Shown here: one piece after another, positions 35,624 through 44,030 of the stretch
Position numbering within the stretch: the stretch's first letter is position 1
Layout: each line of letters opens with the position of its first letter
Origin: Chryseobacterium carnipullorum
Lineage (GTDB): Bacteria; Bacteroidota; Bacteroidia; Flavobacteriales; Weeksellaceae
Assembly (NCBI RefSeq): GCF_900142785.1
Contig: NZ_FRCD01000017.1
Location: 1-64,000 of the forward strand
Length of the DNA: 64,000 bases
Reading direction: 5' to 3'
Translations under genes and position numbers: made by a program
Notes under the pieces: generated by a model
What the model was told of the DNA's origin: nothing
Database searches by the model: none
The model's input: only the letters and a program-made list of their open reading frames with translations

Positions 35624-36820
35624 ATGACAACTTTAAAAATCTTAGCATTGACCGCTGTTACCGCTTTTTTGAGCTCAGGCAGTTTTTCAGACATCCGCTG
35701 CTCAGGCAGCCATACAAAAGACCGCGCTGCAGTGGTACAGAATGCTTCTGTTACAGAGCGATCCACACCAGCAAAGGACAACAAAATTCAGGTTGCGCTT
35801 CTGCTGGATACCTCCAACAGTATGGACGGATTGATTGATCAGGCCAAATCAAGGCTTTGGAATATCGTGAATACTTTAACTACATTGAAGTACAACGGAC
35901 AGGCTCCACAGATTGAAATTGCCCTTTATGAATATGGAAATGACGGCATCCGTGATGATAACTATATTCGTCAGGTCACTCCTCTTACGCAGGATCTGGA
36001 TCTGGTTTCTGAGAAATTATTTGCTCTGAGAACCAATGGCGGAAGTGAATACTGTGGTGCCGTAATCCGCGACGCCTCGATGAATCTGAATTGGGACGGC
36101 AACGAAAAGAGCATGAAACTAATCTACATTGCCGGCAATGAACCATTTGATCAGGGGAGAGTGAATTACAAAGAAGTGATCTCCAAAGCGAAAAGCAAAA
36201 ATATTTACACCAATACCATTTTCTGTGGAAGCAGAGAGGAAGGAACCCAAACATTCTGGCAAAACGGAGCTGTAGTTGGTGGCGGAAAATATTTCAATAT
36301 CGACAGTGACAGGAAAGTCGTTTACATTGAAACGCCTTACGATGTGAGAATCTCAGAATGTAATACAAAACTGAACGACACCTACCTCTATTATGGAAGT
36401 CACGGCTCTGAATATAAACAAAAACAGGCTGCACAGGACAGAAATGCGGAAGTACAATCGGTTTCCAACTATGTAGAAAGAACGGTTGCGAAGTCTAAGA
36501 AAAACGCTTATAAAAATGATCACTGGGATTTGGTAGACAAAGCTGAAAAGGATGCCGGATTTATTGCCACCGTAAAAGATGATGCACTTCCGGCTGAACT
36601 AAAGGGTAAAAGTAAGGAAGACATTATAAAAGCGGTGGCCGGAAAATCTGCAGAACGTGGAAAGATTCAGAAGGAGATTGAAGAACTTTCCAGAAAACGT
36701 CAGGAATATATTGATACCGAAATGAAAAAACGGGGAAATCCGGATTCCGACGATCTTGGAAAAGCGATTGAGAAATCAATTTTGGAGCGGGCAAAAATGA
36801 GCGGATATACTTCTAAATAA
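35624..36820 (+). CDS. Secreted von Willebrand factor A-domain protein
   Basis: A 398-residue exported protein: signal peptide (about 1-22), a short linker, then a vWA domain with an intact MIDAS start LLDTSNSM (Asp62, Ser64, Ser66) that would bind a divalent metal and a protein ligand. The C-terminus is a charged, probably coiled-coil helix (QKEIEELSRKRQEYIDTEM). It follows the MuiA-like gene by 17 bp. Co-expression with a coiled-coil MuiA protein under an envelope two-component system suggests a surface or periplasmic assembly. The partner is unknown. Confidence 0.88.
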   Translation: MTTLKILALTAVTAFLSSGSFSDIRCSGSHTKDRAAVVQNASVTERSTPAKDNKIQVALLLDTSNSMDGLIDQAKSRLWNIVNTLTTLKYNGQAPQIEIALYEYGNDGIRDDNYIRQVTPLTQDLDLVSEKLFALRTNGGSEYCGAVIRDASMNLNWDGNEKSMKLIYIAGNEPFDQGRVNYKEVISKAKSKNIYTNTIFCGSREEGTQTFWQNGAVVGGGKYFNIDSDRKVVYIETPYDVRISECNTKLNDTYLYYGSHGSEYKQKQAAQDRNAEVQSVSNYVERTVAKSKKNAYKNDHWDLVDKAEKDAGFIATVKDDALPAELKGKSKEDIIKAVAGKSAERGKIQKEIEELSRKRQEYIDTEMKKRGNPDSDDLGKAIEKSILERAKMSGYTSK

Positions 36821-36824
36821 CAGT

Positions 36825-36853
36825 AATGGTGGCTTTTCAGCCACCATTTTTCT
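36825..36853 (+). terminator. Terminator after the vWA gene
   Basis: AATGGTGGCT and AGCCACCATT (36825-36834, 36839-36848) form a perfect 10-bp stem with a TTTC loop, followed by TTTCTTT. Confidence 0.88.
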
Positions 36854-36895
36854 TTAATTTATTCCTGTGCCGGTGGCTTAGAAGCCATCAGGTTT

Positions 36896-38101
36896 TTATC
36901 TTCCAAACTTAAAATATTCAGAAAGCAAATGTTTTTTATTTTTCATAAACTGGGAAGCCATTTCCATTCCGGTTACAGAAAAAGTAATTCCATTTCCTCC
37001 AAAACCAAGGACAAAATAAGAATTTTTAAACTTTTTATGCTCTCCGATATAGGGTAACCCGTCTTTAGTTTCTCCGAAAGTTCCGGCCCATACAAAATCT
37101 GTATAAAACTGATAATCCGGTTTTATTTTCTTTAGATTTTTCAGGATCTCTTTCTCTTTTTTATCGAGAAGAGCATCCCGTTTTTGAGCATCATTAAAAT
37201 CTTCATCACCGCCACCGATGAGAAGCCTTCCGTCATCTGTTGTCCGCATATAGATGTAGGGTTCATCGGTATTCCAAACCAGTGTGCTGCTTATATTTTT
37301 AAATTTATCGTCATCAATTTCTGATACAATGGCGAAGGTACTTTTTAAATCTACGAAGTCTTCTTTGATCAGATTTTTGCTCTCATAACCGATACAGTAG
37401 ATGATCTTTTTCGTTTTGATCTGATAACCGCTGTCTACTGTCACCAGATTAAAACCTTTATGATATTCTACCTTTTTCATTTCAGTTTTATCGAATATTT
37501 TTAATCCTTTTTTTTCATTATGGGTAAACAGCTCATGAGCAAACTTAAAAGCATCGATACTGGCTCCCTGTTTAGACAGAATACCGCCATGGGTATTTTC
37601 AAACCCAAACTGATCTAGAATTTGTTCTGCTTCCAGCCATTTCACATTAAATCCAGCCTTTTTCCTTGCCTTGTATTCTTCCTTGAGCCACTTTACATCT
37701 TTCTTTTTTGCCGCGAAATACAATGACTTTTTTCGTTTAAACCCTGCGTCAGATCTAATCAGTTTAGAAAGCATTTCAAGAGTATCTATTGCATCAGAGC
37801 AGGCTTTATAACTTTCGACCGCTCCTTTCTCCCCGATCTTTTCAATCAGTTCATAAAGGGGAACATCAATTTCGTATTGCAGCATCGAAGTGGTAGCTGA
37901 AGTACTCCCATTACAGATTTCACGTCGATCAATCAGGATTGTTTTATAACCGTCTTTTATCATTTGCTGGGCGATAAGACTTCCGGTGATACCTCCGCCG
38001 ATAATTAAAACATCACATTCTTCATTTGATTTCAGTGACGGATAAGACTCTATAAGTCCATTCTTTATGAGCCAGAAAGGTTCGTTTGATTTTAGATCCA
38101 T
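36896..38101 (-). CDS. FAD-dependent oxidoreductase (DAO/glycine oxidase-like)
   Basis: A 401-residue flavoenzyme of the D-amino-acid oxidase superfamily. The Rossmann FAD-binding motif is CDVLIIGGGITGSLIAQQMI (about 28-47), followed by LIDRREICNGSTSATTSML. C-terminal FVWAGTFGETKDGLPYIG and VLGFGGNGITF match the second FAD-contacting region. It is probably cytoplasmic. The substrate is not evident; related proteins oxidise amine groups. It is transcribed singly, divergent from the SpoIIAA-like gene. Confidence 0.88.
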   Translation of the reverse strand: MDLKSNEPFWLIKNGLIESYPSLKSNEECDVLIIGGGITGSLIAQQMIKDGYKTILIDRREICNGSTSATTSMLQYEIDVPLYELIEKIGEKGAVESYKACSDAIDTLEMLSKLIRSDAGFKRKKSLYFAAKKKDVKWLKEEYKARKKAGFNVKWLEAEQILDQFGFENTHGGILSKQGASIDAFKFAHELFTHNEKKGLKIFDKTEMKKVEYHKGFNLVTVDSGYQIKTKKIIYCIGYESKNLIKEDFVDLKSTFAIVSEIDDDKFKNISSTLVWNTDEPYIYMRTTDDGRLLIGGGDEDFNDAQKRDALLDKKEKEILKNLKKIKPDYQFYTDFVWAGTFGETKDGLPYIGEHKKFKNSYFVLGFGGNGITFSVTGMEMASQFMKNKKHLLSEYFKFGR

Positions 38102-38218
38102 AATTGAATATTATATTTAAAAAAATAACACTTATAAGTATTTTAACTATTTATTATCAGTTTATGGTGCAATTATTGTACCCAGTTTTAAAATCCAACC
38201 ACATTAAAATAATTTACT

Positions 38219-38599
38219 ATGATAACGATTATTCCAGAAGCTCCGGAAAATGTTGCCGCATTTAATGCAACGGGAGAAATAACGAGAGAAGATTTTGAAA
38301 ACCTTGTCATTCCTCATGTAAAAGAGAAAGTAGACGAATTCGGAGAGTTGAATTACCTTTTATACTTGGACACGGATCTGGATAAATTTACAATGGGAGC
38401 ATGGCTTCAAGATGCTCTTTTAGGACTAAAAAATCTTTCCAAGTGGAATCGCGCGGCCATTGTTACAGACAAAGAAGCTGTACAGAACTTTACCGATATT
38501 TTCAGTGTTCTGATGCCGGGAGAGTTTAAATCTTTCCCTAAAGAGAATTTATACAACGCACTGTATTGGTGTAAAAATGGAGATGAAGTAGAGGTGTAA
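38219..38599 (+). CDS. SpoIIAA-like (STAS-fold) small protein
   Basis: A 126-residue cytoplasmic protein resembling the SpoIIAA-like family (PF11964): FNATGEITREDFENLVIPHV, LNYLLYLDTD, GLKNLSKWNRAAIVTDKEAV and the C-terminal MPGEFKSFP are typical. The family has a STAS-like fold without a clear phospho-serine switch; its function is not established. It ends at the strong terminator 38615-38654. Confidence 0.85.
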   Translation: MITIIPEAPENVAAFNATGEITREDFENLVIPHVKEKVDEFGELNYLLYLDTDLDKFTMGAWLQDALLGLKNLSKWNRAAIVTDKEAVQNFTDIFSVLMPGEFKSFPKENLYNALYWCKNGDEVEV

Positions 38600-38614
38600 A
38601 CGTAATTCATCATC

Positions 38615-38654
38615 AAAAAAGACTTTGTTCATCTACTTGAACAAAGTCTTTTTT
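38615..38654. terminator. Bidirectional terminator after the SpoIIAA-like gene
   Basis: AAAAAAGACTTTGTTCA and TGAACAAAGTCTTTTTT are exact inverse complements around TCTACT, giving A- and T-tracts on both sides. Confidence 0.9.
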
Positions 38655-38762
38655 CTGGGTCTCATTTATATTATTGATGCTTTAATTCATCAGATAATTT
38701 AGTTCAGAAAACAAAGCAGAAATCGTCAATTGATTCGATTCACCTTACTGCTTTCCTGTTTT

Positions 38763-39965
38763 TTATTTATCACAGGGCACGCATTCCACAGTTGTGTCAT
38801 TGTCAGAAGGAGTTTCTCTTCCATACAGATATCTGTATCTTAAGCTTATTGCCAGACCAATGAAGGTCATTCCAACGCCCACTAATGAAGGATACTTGAA
38901 TGAATATCCGTATTCTAAAGGAATTCCGCCTAAAAATGCTCCCATTGCATTGGCAATATTAAAAGCAGCCTGCATAAATGCCGCAGCCATCATTTCACTT
39001 TTTGGAGCTGCCTTCATCATCATGATATTAATAGGTGCCGCCACAGACATGGACAATGCTCCACAAACAAATGTCAGAATAAGGGCTATATTCTGATGTT
39101 CTGCAAACAGAAATACTCCTCCAAGGGAGATCATCATCAGAAAAATCAATAATGCACATGTCTTTTCGGGTCCTAGCCTATCGGAAATAAATCCTCCGGC
39201 AAGATTTCCAACAACCATTCCCGCACCCGCCAGCACCATCACGTAAGCCATCTGGTTGCTTTGGATTCCGGCAACGATTGTCATTAAAGGAGTGATGTAA
39301 CTAAACCATGTGAAAAGTCCACCAAATCCAATGGCTGTAATTCCCAGAACCAGCCACGACTGCTTCTTTTTTAGAAATTTCAGTTCTTCGAGGAAGTGGG
39401 TATCCTGATTCGTTTCTATCGCAGGAAGCCACAATTTCAAAAACAATATGGCGAAAAGGCCGATCAATGCTACAATTGCAAAATAGAGTTTCCAATGATA
39501 AGCGTGTCCGATGTAAGTTACAAGCGGAACCATGACCAGATTGGCGACCGTAAGTCCAGTAAACATTAAGGATATATAAAATGCTTCCTTCCCTTTTCCT
39601 GCCATCCGGGATGCCACTACCGTTCCTACTCCGAAAAATGCTCCGTGAGGAAGTCCGGACATGAATCTGATGATGAGCATACTGGTATAATCGGGAGCCA
39701 CTGCAGAAAGCCCGTTGAAAACAGTGAAGAGGATCATTAAAACCATCAAGACTTTTTTAGGCGGAAATTTCACAGAATATCCGATCAGAATGGGAGCTCC
39801 GATCACGACTCCCATTGCGTAAGCCGAAATCAGGTGTCCTGCTTCAGGAATGGTAATCTTTAGGGTATTGGCAATATCAGGAAGGAGTCCCATAACGGTA
39901 AATTCCGTAGTTCCGATTCCCAGTCCACCTATGGCCAGCGGTATAATTCTTTTATCAATCTTCAT
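38763..39965 (-). CDS. MFS transporter (DHA1 family, AraJ-like)
   Basis: A 400-residue, 12-helix major facilitator transporter. It begins IIPLAIGGLGIGTTEFTVMGLLPDIA and has the loop FISDRLGPEKTC between the two halves and the motif RFMSGLPHGAFFGVGTVVASRM, typical of the AraJ/drug-efflux DHA1 group. The natural substrate is unknown; arabinose-polymer export or drug efflux is annotated for relatives. It is divergent from an AraC-family regulator (196 bp between starts), which probably controls it. Confidence 0.92.
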   Translation of the reverse strand: MKIDKRIIPLAIGGLGIGTTEFTVMGLLPDIANTLKITIPEAGHLISAYAMGVVIGAPILIGYSVKFPPKKVLMVLMILFTVFNGLSAVAPDYTSMLIIRFMSGLPHGAFFGVGTVVASRMAGKGKEAFYISLMFTGLTVANLVMVPLVTYIGHAYHWKLYFAIVALIGLFAILFLKLWLPAIETNQDTHFLEELKFLKKKQSWLVLGITAIGFGGLFTWFSYITPLMTIVAGIQSNQMAYVMVLAGAGMVVGNLAGGFISDRLGPEKTCALLIFLMMISLGGVFLFAEHQNIALILTFVCGALSMSVAAPINIMMMKAAPKSEMMAAAFMQAAFNIANAMGAFLGGIPLEYGYSFKYPSLVGVGMTFIGLAISLRYRYLYGRETPSDNDTTVECVPCDK

Positions 39966-40160
39966 TGTGAGTAAACTTCTTTTTTCGAATTTAATTTTAA
40001 ACGATTTTTTCCAACATTAAAAATGGTTGTCCATTATCAATTTGAAAGTGCAAAAATCGCTAGAAATATTGGTTTTTACTTCTCTTGAAATGATAAAAAT
40101 TTGCTCCATATTAACCTTTTTGTGTAATTTTAAAATCAGAAACAATCAAATGAGAACAAG

Positions 40161-41021
40161 ATGAAAATCCAGAAAGAGGTTATAGAATTTGAAAACGGCA
40201 AATCTTTTAAACTTTTTTCACCGTCTTTAAAGAACTGCTTTTTCTGGCATCATCATCCTGAAATAGAATTGGTGTATGTAGAAGCCATTAATGGAATTCG
40301 TCACGTCGGAAGGGATATTTCAGGTTTTACAGAGAGTGATTTGGTCCTGATTGGTTCCAATGTTCCTCATCTGAATTTTGATTACGGCATTCAGACAGAA
40401 TGCAGACAGATGGTTCTGCAGATGAGAGAAAATTTTCTCCAGGATATTATTTTGCCCGTTCCGGAATTTGAAAATATTAAAAGACTTCTGGAAAGATCTT
40501 ACCTGGGGCTTTCATTCTCAGGAGAAACCAAAAAAGAAGTCGTTGAAAAGCTTCATGAAATCAAGGAAAAAAGTTCGTTCGATTCTCTGATCGGACTGAT
40601 TGAAATTCTGCAAATTCTAGCTTCCTCCGATGAGGTCAAAGAACTGAACAAAGAAGATACAAGAATCAAGTGGTTTCTGAACGATAAAATCAGAATGGGA
40701 ACCATCTATGATTATATTCATGAAAATTATGATAAAAAGCCCAACGTCAACGAAATTGCAAAAATTGTAAGTTTAAGCACACCTGCTTTTTGTCGTTATT
40801 TTAAAAAACAGACGAATATGACGTTCACCGATTTTGTGAATAATTACAGAATCAATCAGGCTAAAATATTTCTGCTGAAAGATTACTCTGTAACGGAAGT
40901 TTGTTTTCAGGTGGGTTTCGAGAGCTTGTCCTATTTTAATAAATTATTCAAGCAGCATACGGGTGAAACGCCTTCGGAATTTAGGAAAAAGTATCTGAGG
41001 AATATTGAGGTGAGGAAGTAG
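40161..41021 (+). CDS. AraC-family transcriptional regulator
   Basis: A 286-residue regulator with an N-terminal cupin-like sensor domain (HHHPEIELVYVE) and a C-terminal double helix-turn-helix (about 190-280) with VNEIAKIVSLSTPAFCRYFKK and the family signature VCFQVGFESLSYFNKLFKQHTGETPSEFR. It is divergent from the MFS transporter gene and is the likely local regulator. The effector ligand is unknown. Confidence 0.92.
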   Translation: MKIQKEVIEFENGKSFKLFSPSLKNCFFWHHHPEIELVYVEAINGIRHVGRDISGFTESDLVLIGSNVPHLNFDYGIQTECRQMVLQMRENFLQDIILPVPEFENIKRLLERSYLGLSFSGETKKEVVEKLHEIKEKSSFDSLIGLIEILQILASSDEVKELNKEDTRIKWFLNDKIRMGTIYDYIHENYDKKPNVNEIAKIVSLSTPAFCRYFKKQTNMTFTDFVNNYRINQAKIFLLKDYSVTEVCFQVGFESLSYFNKLFKQHTGETPSEFRKKYLRNIEVRK

Positions 41022-41037
41022 TTTTTTTGGGTGCATG

Positions 41038-41320
41038 ATGGATGAGTGCTGGACTACCCCGTCAAAAATTCTTTGAATTTTTGCCACCCCTCCAAGGGAG
41101 GGGAATTCAACTCCGACATATTCTTGTCATCACGAAAATCTTCGATTGTCAAAAAACTTAAATGCACTTCCTATTTGCAAAGTATTTAACTTAAAAATAA
41201 CTAAAGTGTTATAAAACTTTCGCGACTTTTGTGGTTGAAAAAACCATTGAGAACTGAAACTACCAAATCCTTTTTCATTTATTAATCCTTCAAATTTTTA
41301 AATAAAAAAGCCGCTTCAGA
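41038..41320. repeat. Tandem duplication, copy 1 (283 bp, intergenic)
   Basis: The 599-bp gap between the AraC gene and lipA holds no gene. It is almost entirely two tandem 283-bp units. Positions 41038-41230 and 41321-41513 match at constant offset 283 with only a few differences; the following 45 bases have diverged and the last part (ATTAATNCTT...GCCGCTTC) matches again. Copy 1 ends in a truncated version of the lipA terminator hairpin. Internal hairpins are AAAATTC/GAATTTT and CCCCTCC/GGAGGGG. Confidence 0.85.
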
Positions 41321-41603
41321 ATGGATAAGTGCTGGACCACCCCGTCAAAAATTCTTTGAATTTTTGCCACCCCTCCAAGGGAGGGGAATTCAACTCCGAC
41401 ATATTTTTGTCATTACGAAAATCTTCGATTGTCAAAAAACTTAAATTCACTTCCTATTTGCAAAGTATTTAACTTAAAAATAACTAAAGTGTTATAAAAC
41501 TTTCGCGACTTTTAATATTGAAAAAATTAGTGGTGAATGAGGCTTCTGAAGCCCCTATCTATTAATACCTTAAATTTTTAAACAAAAAAAAGCCGCTTCG
41601 TTT
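41321..41603. repeat. Tandem duplication, copy 2 (283 bp), ending in the lipA terminator
   Basis: This is the second unit of the tandem duplication, adjoining lipA. It retains the complete hairpin GCCGCTTC...GAAGCGGC that copy 1 lacks, so this copy is probably the original and copy 1 the derived one. Confidence 0.85.
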
Positions 41604-41614
41604 CTGAAGCGGCT
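41585..41614 (-). terminator. Terminator after lipA
   Basis: AGCCGCTTC (41591-41599) and GAAGCGGCT (41606-41614) form a perfect 9-bp stem. On the minus strand it runs into TTTTTTT. Confidence 0.88.
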
Positions 41615-41620
41615 GTATTT

Positions 41621-42487
41621 TTAGTGAATATGTTTTTCAGCGTGGTAAGAACTTCTGACTAGTGGAGAGCTCTCCACATGTCTGAAACCTAAGCTTCTTG
41701 CAAAGTCACCCAACTCATCAAACTCCTCCGGTGTAATGAATCTTTTCACCGGTAAATGTTTTTTAGTTGGCTGAAGATACTGCCCAAGGGTGATCACATC
41801 AACATTAGCATTTCTGATATCTTCAATCGTTTGGAAAACCTCATCTTTAGTTTCACCCAAACCAAGCATCATTCCGGTTTTTGTTCTTCTCTGGCCTGCT
41901 TCTTTTAAGTATCTCAATACTTCCAAGCTACGCTCATATTTAGCCTGGATTCTTACTTCTCGTGTCAAACGTTTTACGGTTTCCATATTGTGAGAGATCA
42001 CTTCAGGAGCGACTTCCACAAGTCTGTCAATATGTTTGGTAAGTCCCTGGAAATCCGGAATAAGAGTCTCCATTGTTGTTCCCGGAGAAATTCTTCTTAC
42101 AGCATTCACCGTTTCACCCCAAAGGATAGAACCCATATCTTTCAGGTCATCACGGTCTACAGAAGTAAGTACAGCATGCTTGATCTTCATCAATTTGATA
42201 GAACGGGCCACTTTTTCAGGCTCATCCCAATTAACATCAAGCGGTTTTCCTGTTTTTACCCCGCAAAATCCGCAACTTCTGGTACAGATATTTCCTAAGA
42301 TCATGAACGTCGCCGTTCCTTCTCCCCAGCATTCTCCCATATTCGGACAGCTTCCGCTCTGGCATATGGTATTTAATTTATATTTGTCTACCAAAGTCCT
42401 CAGCTCCCTGTAGTTCTTTCCGGTAGGAAGTTTTACACGGATCCACTTTGGTTTTTGAACGGTAGTATCTTGAACTAAATTTTCCAT
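41621..42487 (-). CDS. lipA: Lipoyl synthase
   Basis: LipA inserts two sulfurs into protein-bound octanoyl groups to make lipoyl cofactors. The 288-residue protein has both iron-sulfur sites: the auxiliary cluster Cys42, 47 and 53 (CQSGSCPNMGEC) and the radical-SAM cluster Cys68, 72 and 75 (CTRSCGFC). It ends with ESSPLVRSSYHAEKH, whose RSSY Ser is an auxiliary-cluster ligand in characterised enzymes. It is monocistronic with its own terminator at 41585-41614. Confidence 0.97.
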   Translation of the reverse strand: MENLVQDTTVQKPKWIRVKLPTGKNYRELRTLVDKYKLNTICQSGSCPNMGECWGEGTATFMILGNICTRSCGFCGVKTGKPLDVNWDEPEKVARSIKLMKIKHAVLTSVDRDDLKDMGSILWGETVNAVRRISPGTTMETLIPDFQGLTKHIDRLVEVAPEVISHNMETVKRLTREVRIQAKYERSLEVLRYLKEAGQRRTKTGMMLGLGETKDEVFQTIEDIRNANVDVITLGQYLQPTKKHLPVKRFITPEEFDELGDFARSLGFRHVESSPLVRSSYHAEKHIH

Positions 42488-42602
42488 TTCTAAAATTGAA
42501 GTTCAAAGTTAAGGAATTTTTAATGGAAACCATCTACCGGAGAAATTGATGAAACAGATAATTCAAAATATAATTGTACTTTTAAAATACCAAATTTAAA
42601 TT

Positions 42603-43235
42603 ATGAAGAAGATTCTTTTTACCCTATCCGTTATGATCAGTACATTTTGTTTTGCTCAAAAAGAACTTCAGCCGGCAGGTTCGGAAATCATTGAAACTGT
42701 CGAGGGCGATCTGGATGGTGATAAAATTCCTGAAAAGGTGGTTATTTATAATACAGCAGATGAGGGTGAACTGGGCAACATCCGCGAAATTCAGATTCTG
42801 AAGAAAAGTGGCGGTACGTGGATGATTCTGAGCAAATCAAGAAATGCTATTTTAGAAAGTGCCGGCGGAGGTATGATGGGCGACCCTTATCAGAGTACAA
42901 CGATTTCAAAAGGAATTTTAAGCATCACTCAGGCAGGCGGAAGCAGCTGGAAATGGGGTTACACAGATAAATACAGGTTGCAGAACGGACATTTTGAACT
43001 GATAGGCTATTCTTCAGAATCAGGAAGACCGGGAGATTACTGGGCAGAAGTAGATTTCAACCTTTCTACAGGTCAGCTTAACTATAAAAAGGAGGTAGAA
43101 AACACCAAAGAATATGGGAAGTCGAAGCAGGAAACTTATTTTAAAAAGGGATTAAAGATCGATCTGCAAAACAGACATCAAAAGGATCAAAGAAAAATTG
43201 TTCTTCCAAAGACAAAGGAAGAAGTTTATTTCTAA
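42603..43235 (+). CDS. Secreted protein of unknown function with a calcium-loop-like motif
   Basis: A 210-residue protein with a signal peptide (1-18, ending FCFAQ). Near the mature N-terminus VEGDLDGDKIPEKVVIY resembles the Asp-rich calcium-binding loops of FG-GAP/VCBS-type repeats. The rest is beta-rich with no recognised domain. The same DxxxDGxxD-like loop occurs in the broken gene at 54686-55537, which may be a distant relative. Monocistronic; function unknown. Confidence 0.75.
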   Translation: MKKILFTLSVMISTFCFAQKELQPAGSEIIETVEGDLDGDKIPEKVVIYNTADEGELGNIREIQILKKSGGTWMILSKSRNAILESAGGGMMGDPYQSTTISKGILSITQAGGSSWKWGYTDKYRLQNGHFELIGYSSESGRPGDYWAEVDFNLSTGQLNYKKEVENTKEYGKSKQETYFKKGLKIDLQNRHQKDQRKIVLPKTKEEVYF

Positions 43236-43324
43236 CATTTTGAAAGTTCAAATTTTTATTAAGTCATTACAATAATTAAAACAACTCACTTTGAATTGAT
43301 AGAACAAATTAACGATCTGATATT

Positions 43325-43885
43325 CTAGTGATCATCAAATTCATTGTTTTTCAGTAATTCTGCCAGGACTTTTTTGGCACGCATGACCCTTACTTTTGTA
43401 TTGGCCACGGAAATTCCGAGCTCTTCTGCAATCTCTTTGATGCTTTTCTCTTCAAAGAATCTTAATTTGATAATATCCTGATAATTGGCATCCAGCGATT
43501 CTATGGTTTTGATGATCTTTTTCTGCTCTTCATTAGAGATCATGAGCTCTTCAGGTGATTTTGCGAATTGATTTTTAACTTCATCCAGATTTTCGGTTGG
43601 GTCCTGGTTTTCACGACTTCTTTTTCTCCAGAAATCAATGACCGTATTTTGGGCAATGGTTAATATCCAGGTTTTAAACTGAAAATGGGGATCGTACATA
43701 TCCAGTTTGGACAGCACTTTTGAAAAAACATTTACCGTGATCTCATCTGCATCATTTTCATCTTTTACTTTCTTCATCACAAAAGAGAAAACATCCACCC
43801 AAAAAACATTGATGAGTTTGGTCTGGGCTTTCTGGTCCTTTTCTTTTGCCTTTTGAATAAGCAGAAATAGCTGTTCGTCGTTCAT
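43325..43885 (-). CDS. ECF-type RNA polymerase sigma factor
   Basis: A 186-residue sigma-70-family factor of the ECF type, started at the ATG 43885. Region 2 shows DADEITVNVFSKVLSKLD and FKTWILTIAQNTVIDFWRK, and region 4 shows LDANYQDIIKLRFFEEKSIKEIAEELGISVANTKVRVMRAKK. No anti-sigma factor gene is adjacent, so how it is controlled is not visible here. It is divergent from tyrS. Confidence 0.92.
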   Translation of the reverse strand: MNDEQLFLLIQKAKEKDQKAQTKLINVFWVDVFSFVMKKVKDENDADEITVNVFSKVLSKLDMYDPHFQFKTWILTIAQNTVIDFWRKRSRENQDPTENLDEVKNQFAKSPEELMISNEEQKKIIKTIESLDANYQDIIKLRFFEEKSIKEIAEELGISVANTKVRVMRAKKVLAELLKNNEFDDH

Positions 43886-43994
43886 TACTAACAAATATAA
43901 TTTTTTTAAGTGAAAGGGCAAAGGGGCAAATCCGCCTTTTTATCCTTTATTTTTTTTGCCTTGTTTCATCGATTACCGATACTCCTGAATTTAC

Positions 43995-44002
43995 TATCTT
44001 TG
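43995..44002 (+). promoter_or_regulatory. -7 promoter element of tyrS
   Basis: TATCTTTG followed by CACC matches the Bacteroidota -7 consensus TAnnTTTG exactly and lies 28 bp before the tyrS ATG. Confidence 0.7.
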
Positions 44003-44030
44003 CACCATAAAATTTTAAAGAAAAGTATAG

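Noticed and set aside
41056..41105. AAAATTC/GAATTTT and CCCCTCC/GGAGGGG hairpins considered as terminators of the AraC gene
   Set aside because: No T-tract follows them, and the same core recurs in the second unit and at 21 kb, so they belong to a repeat element.
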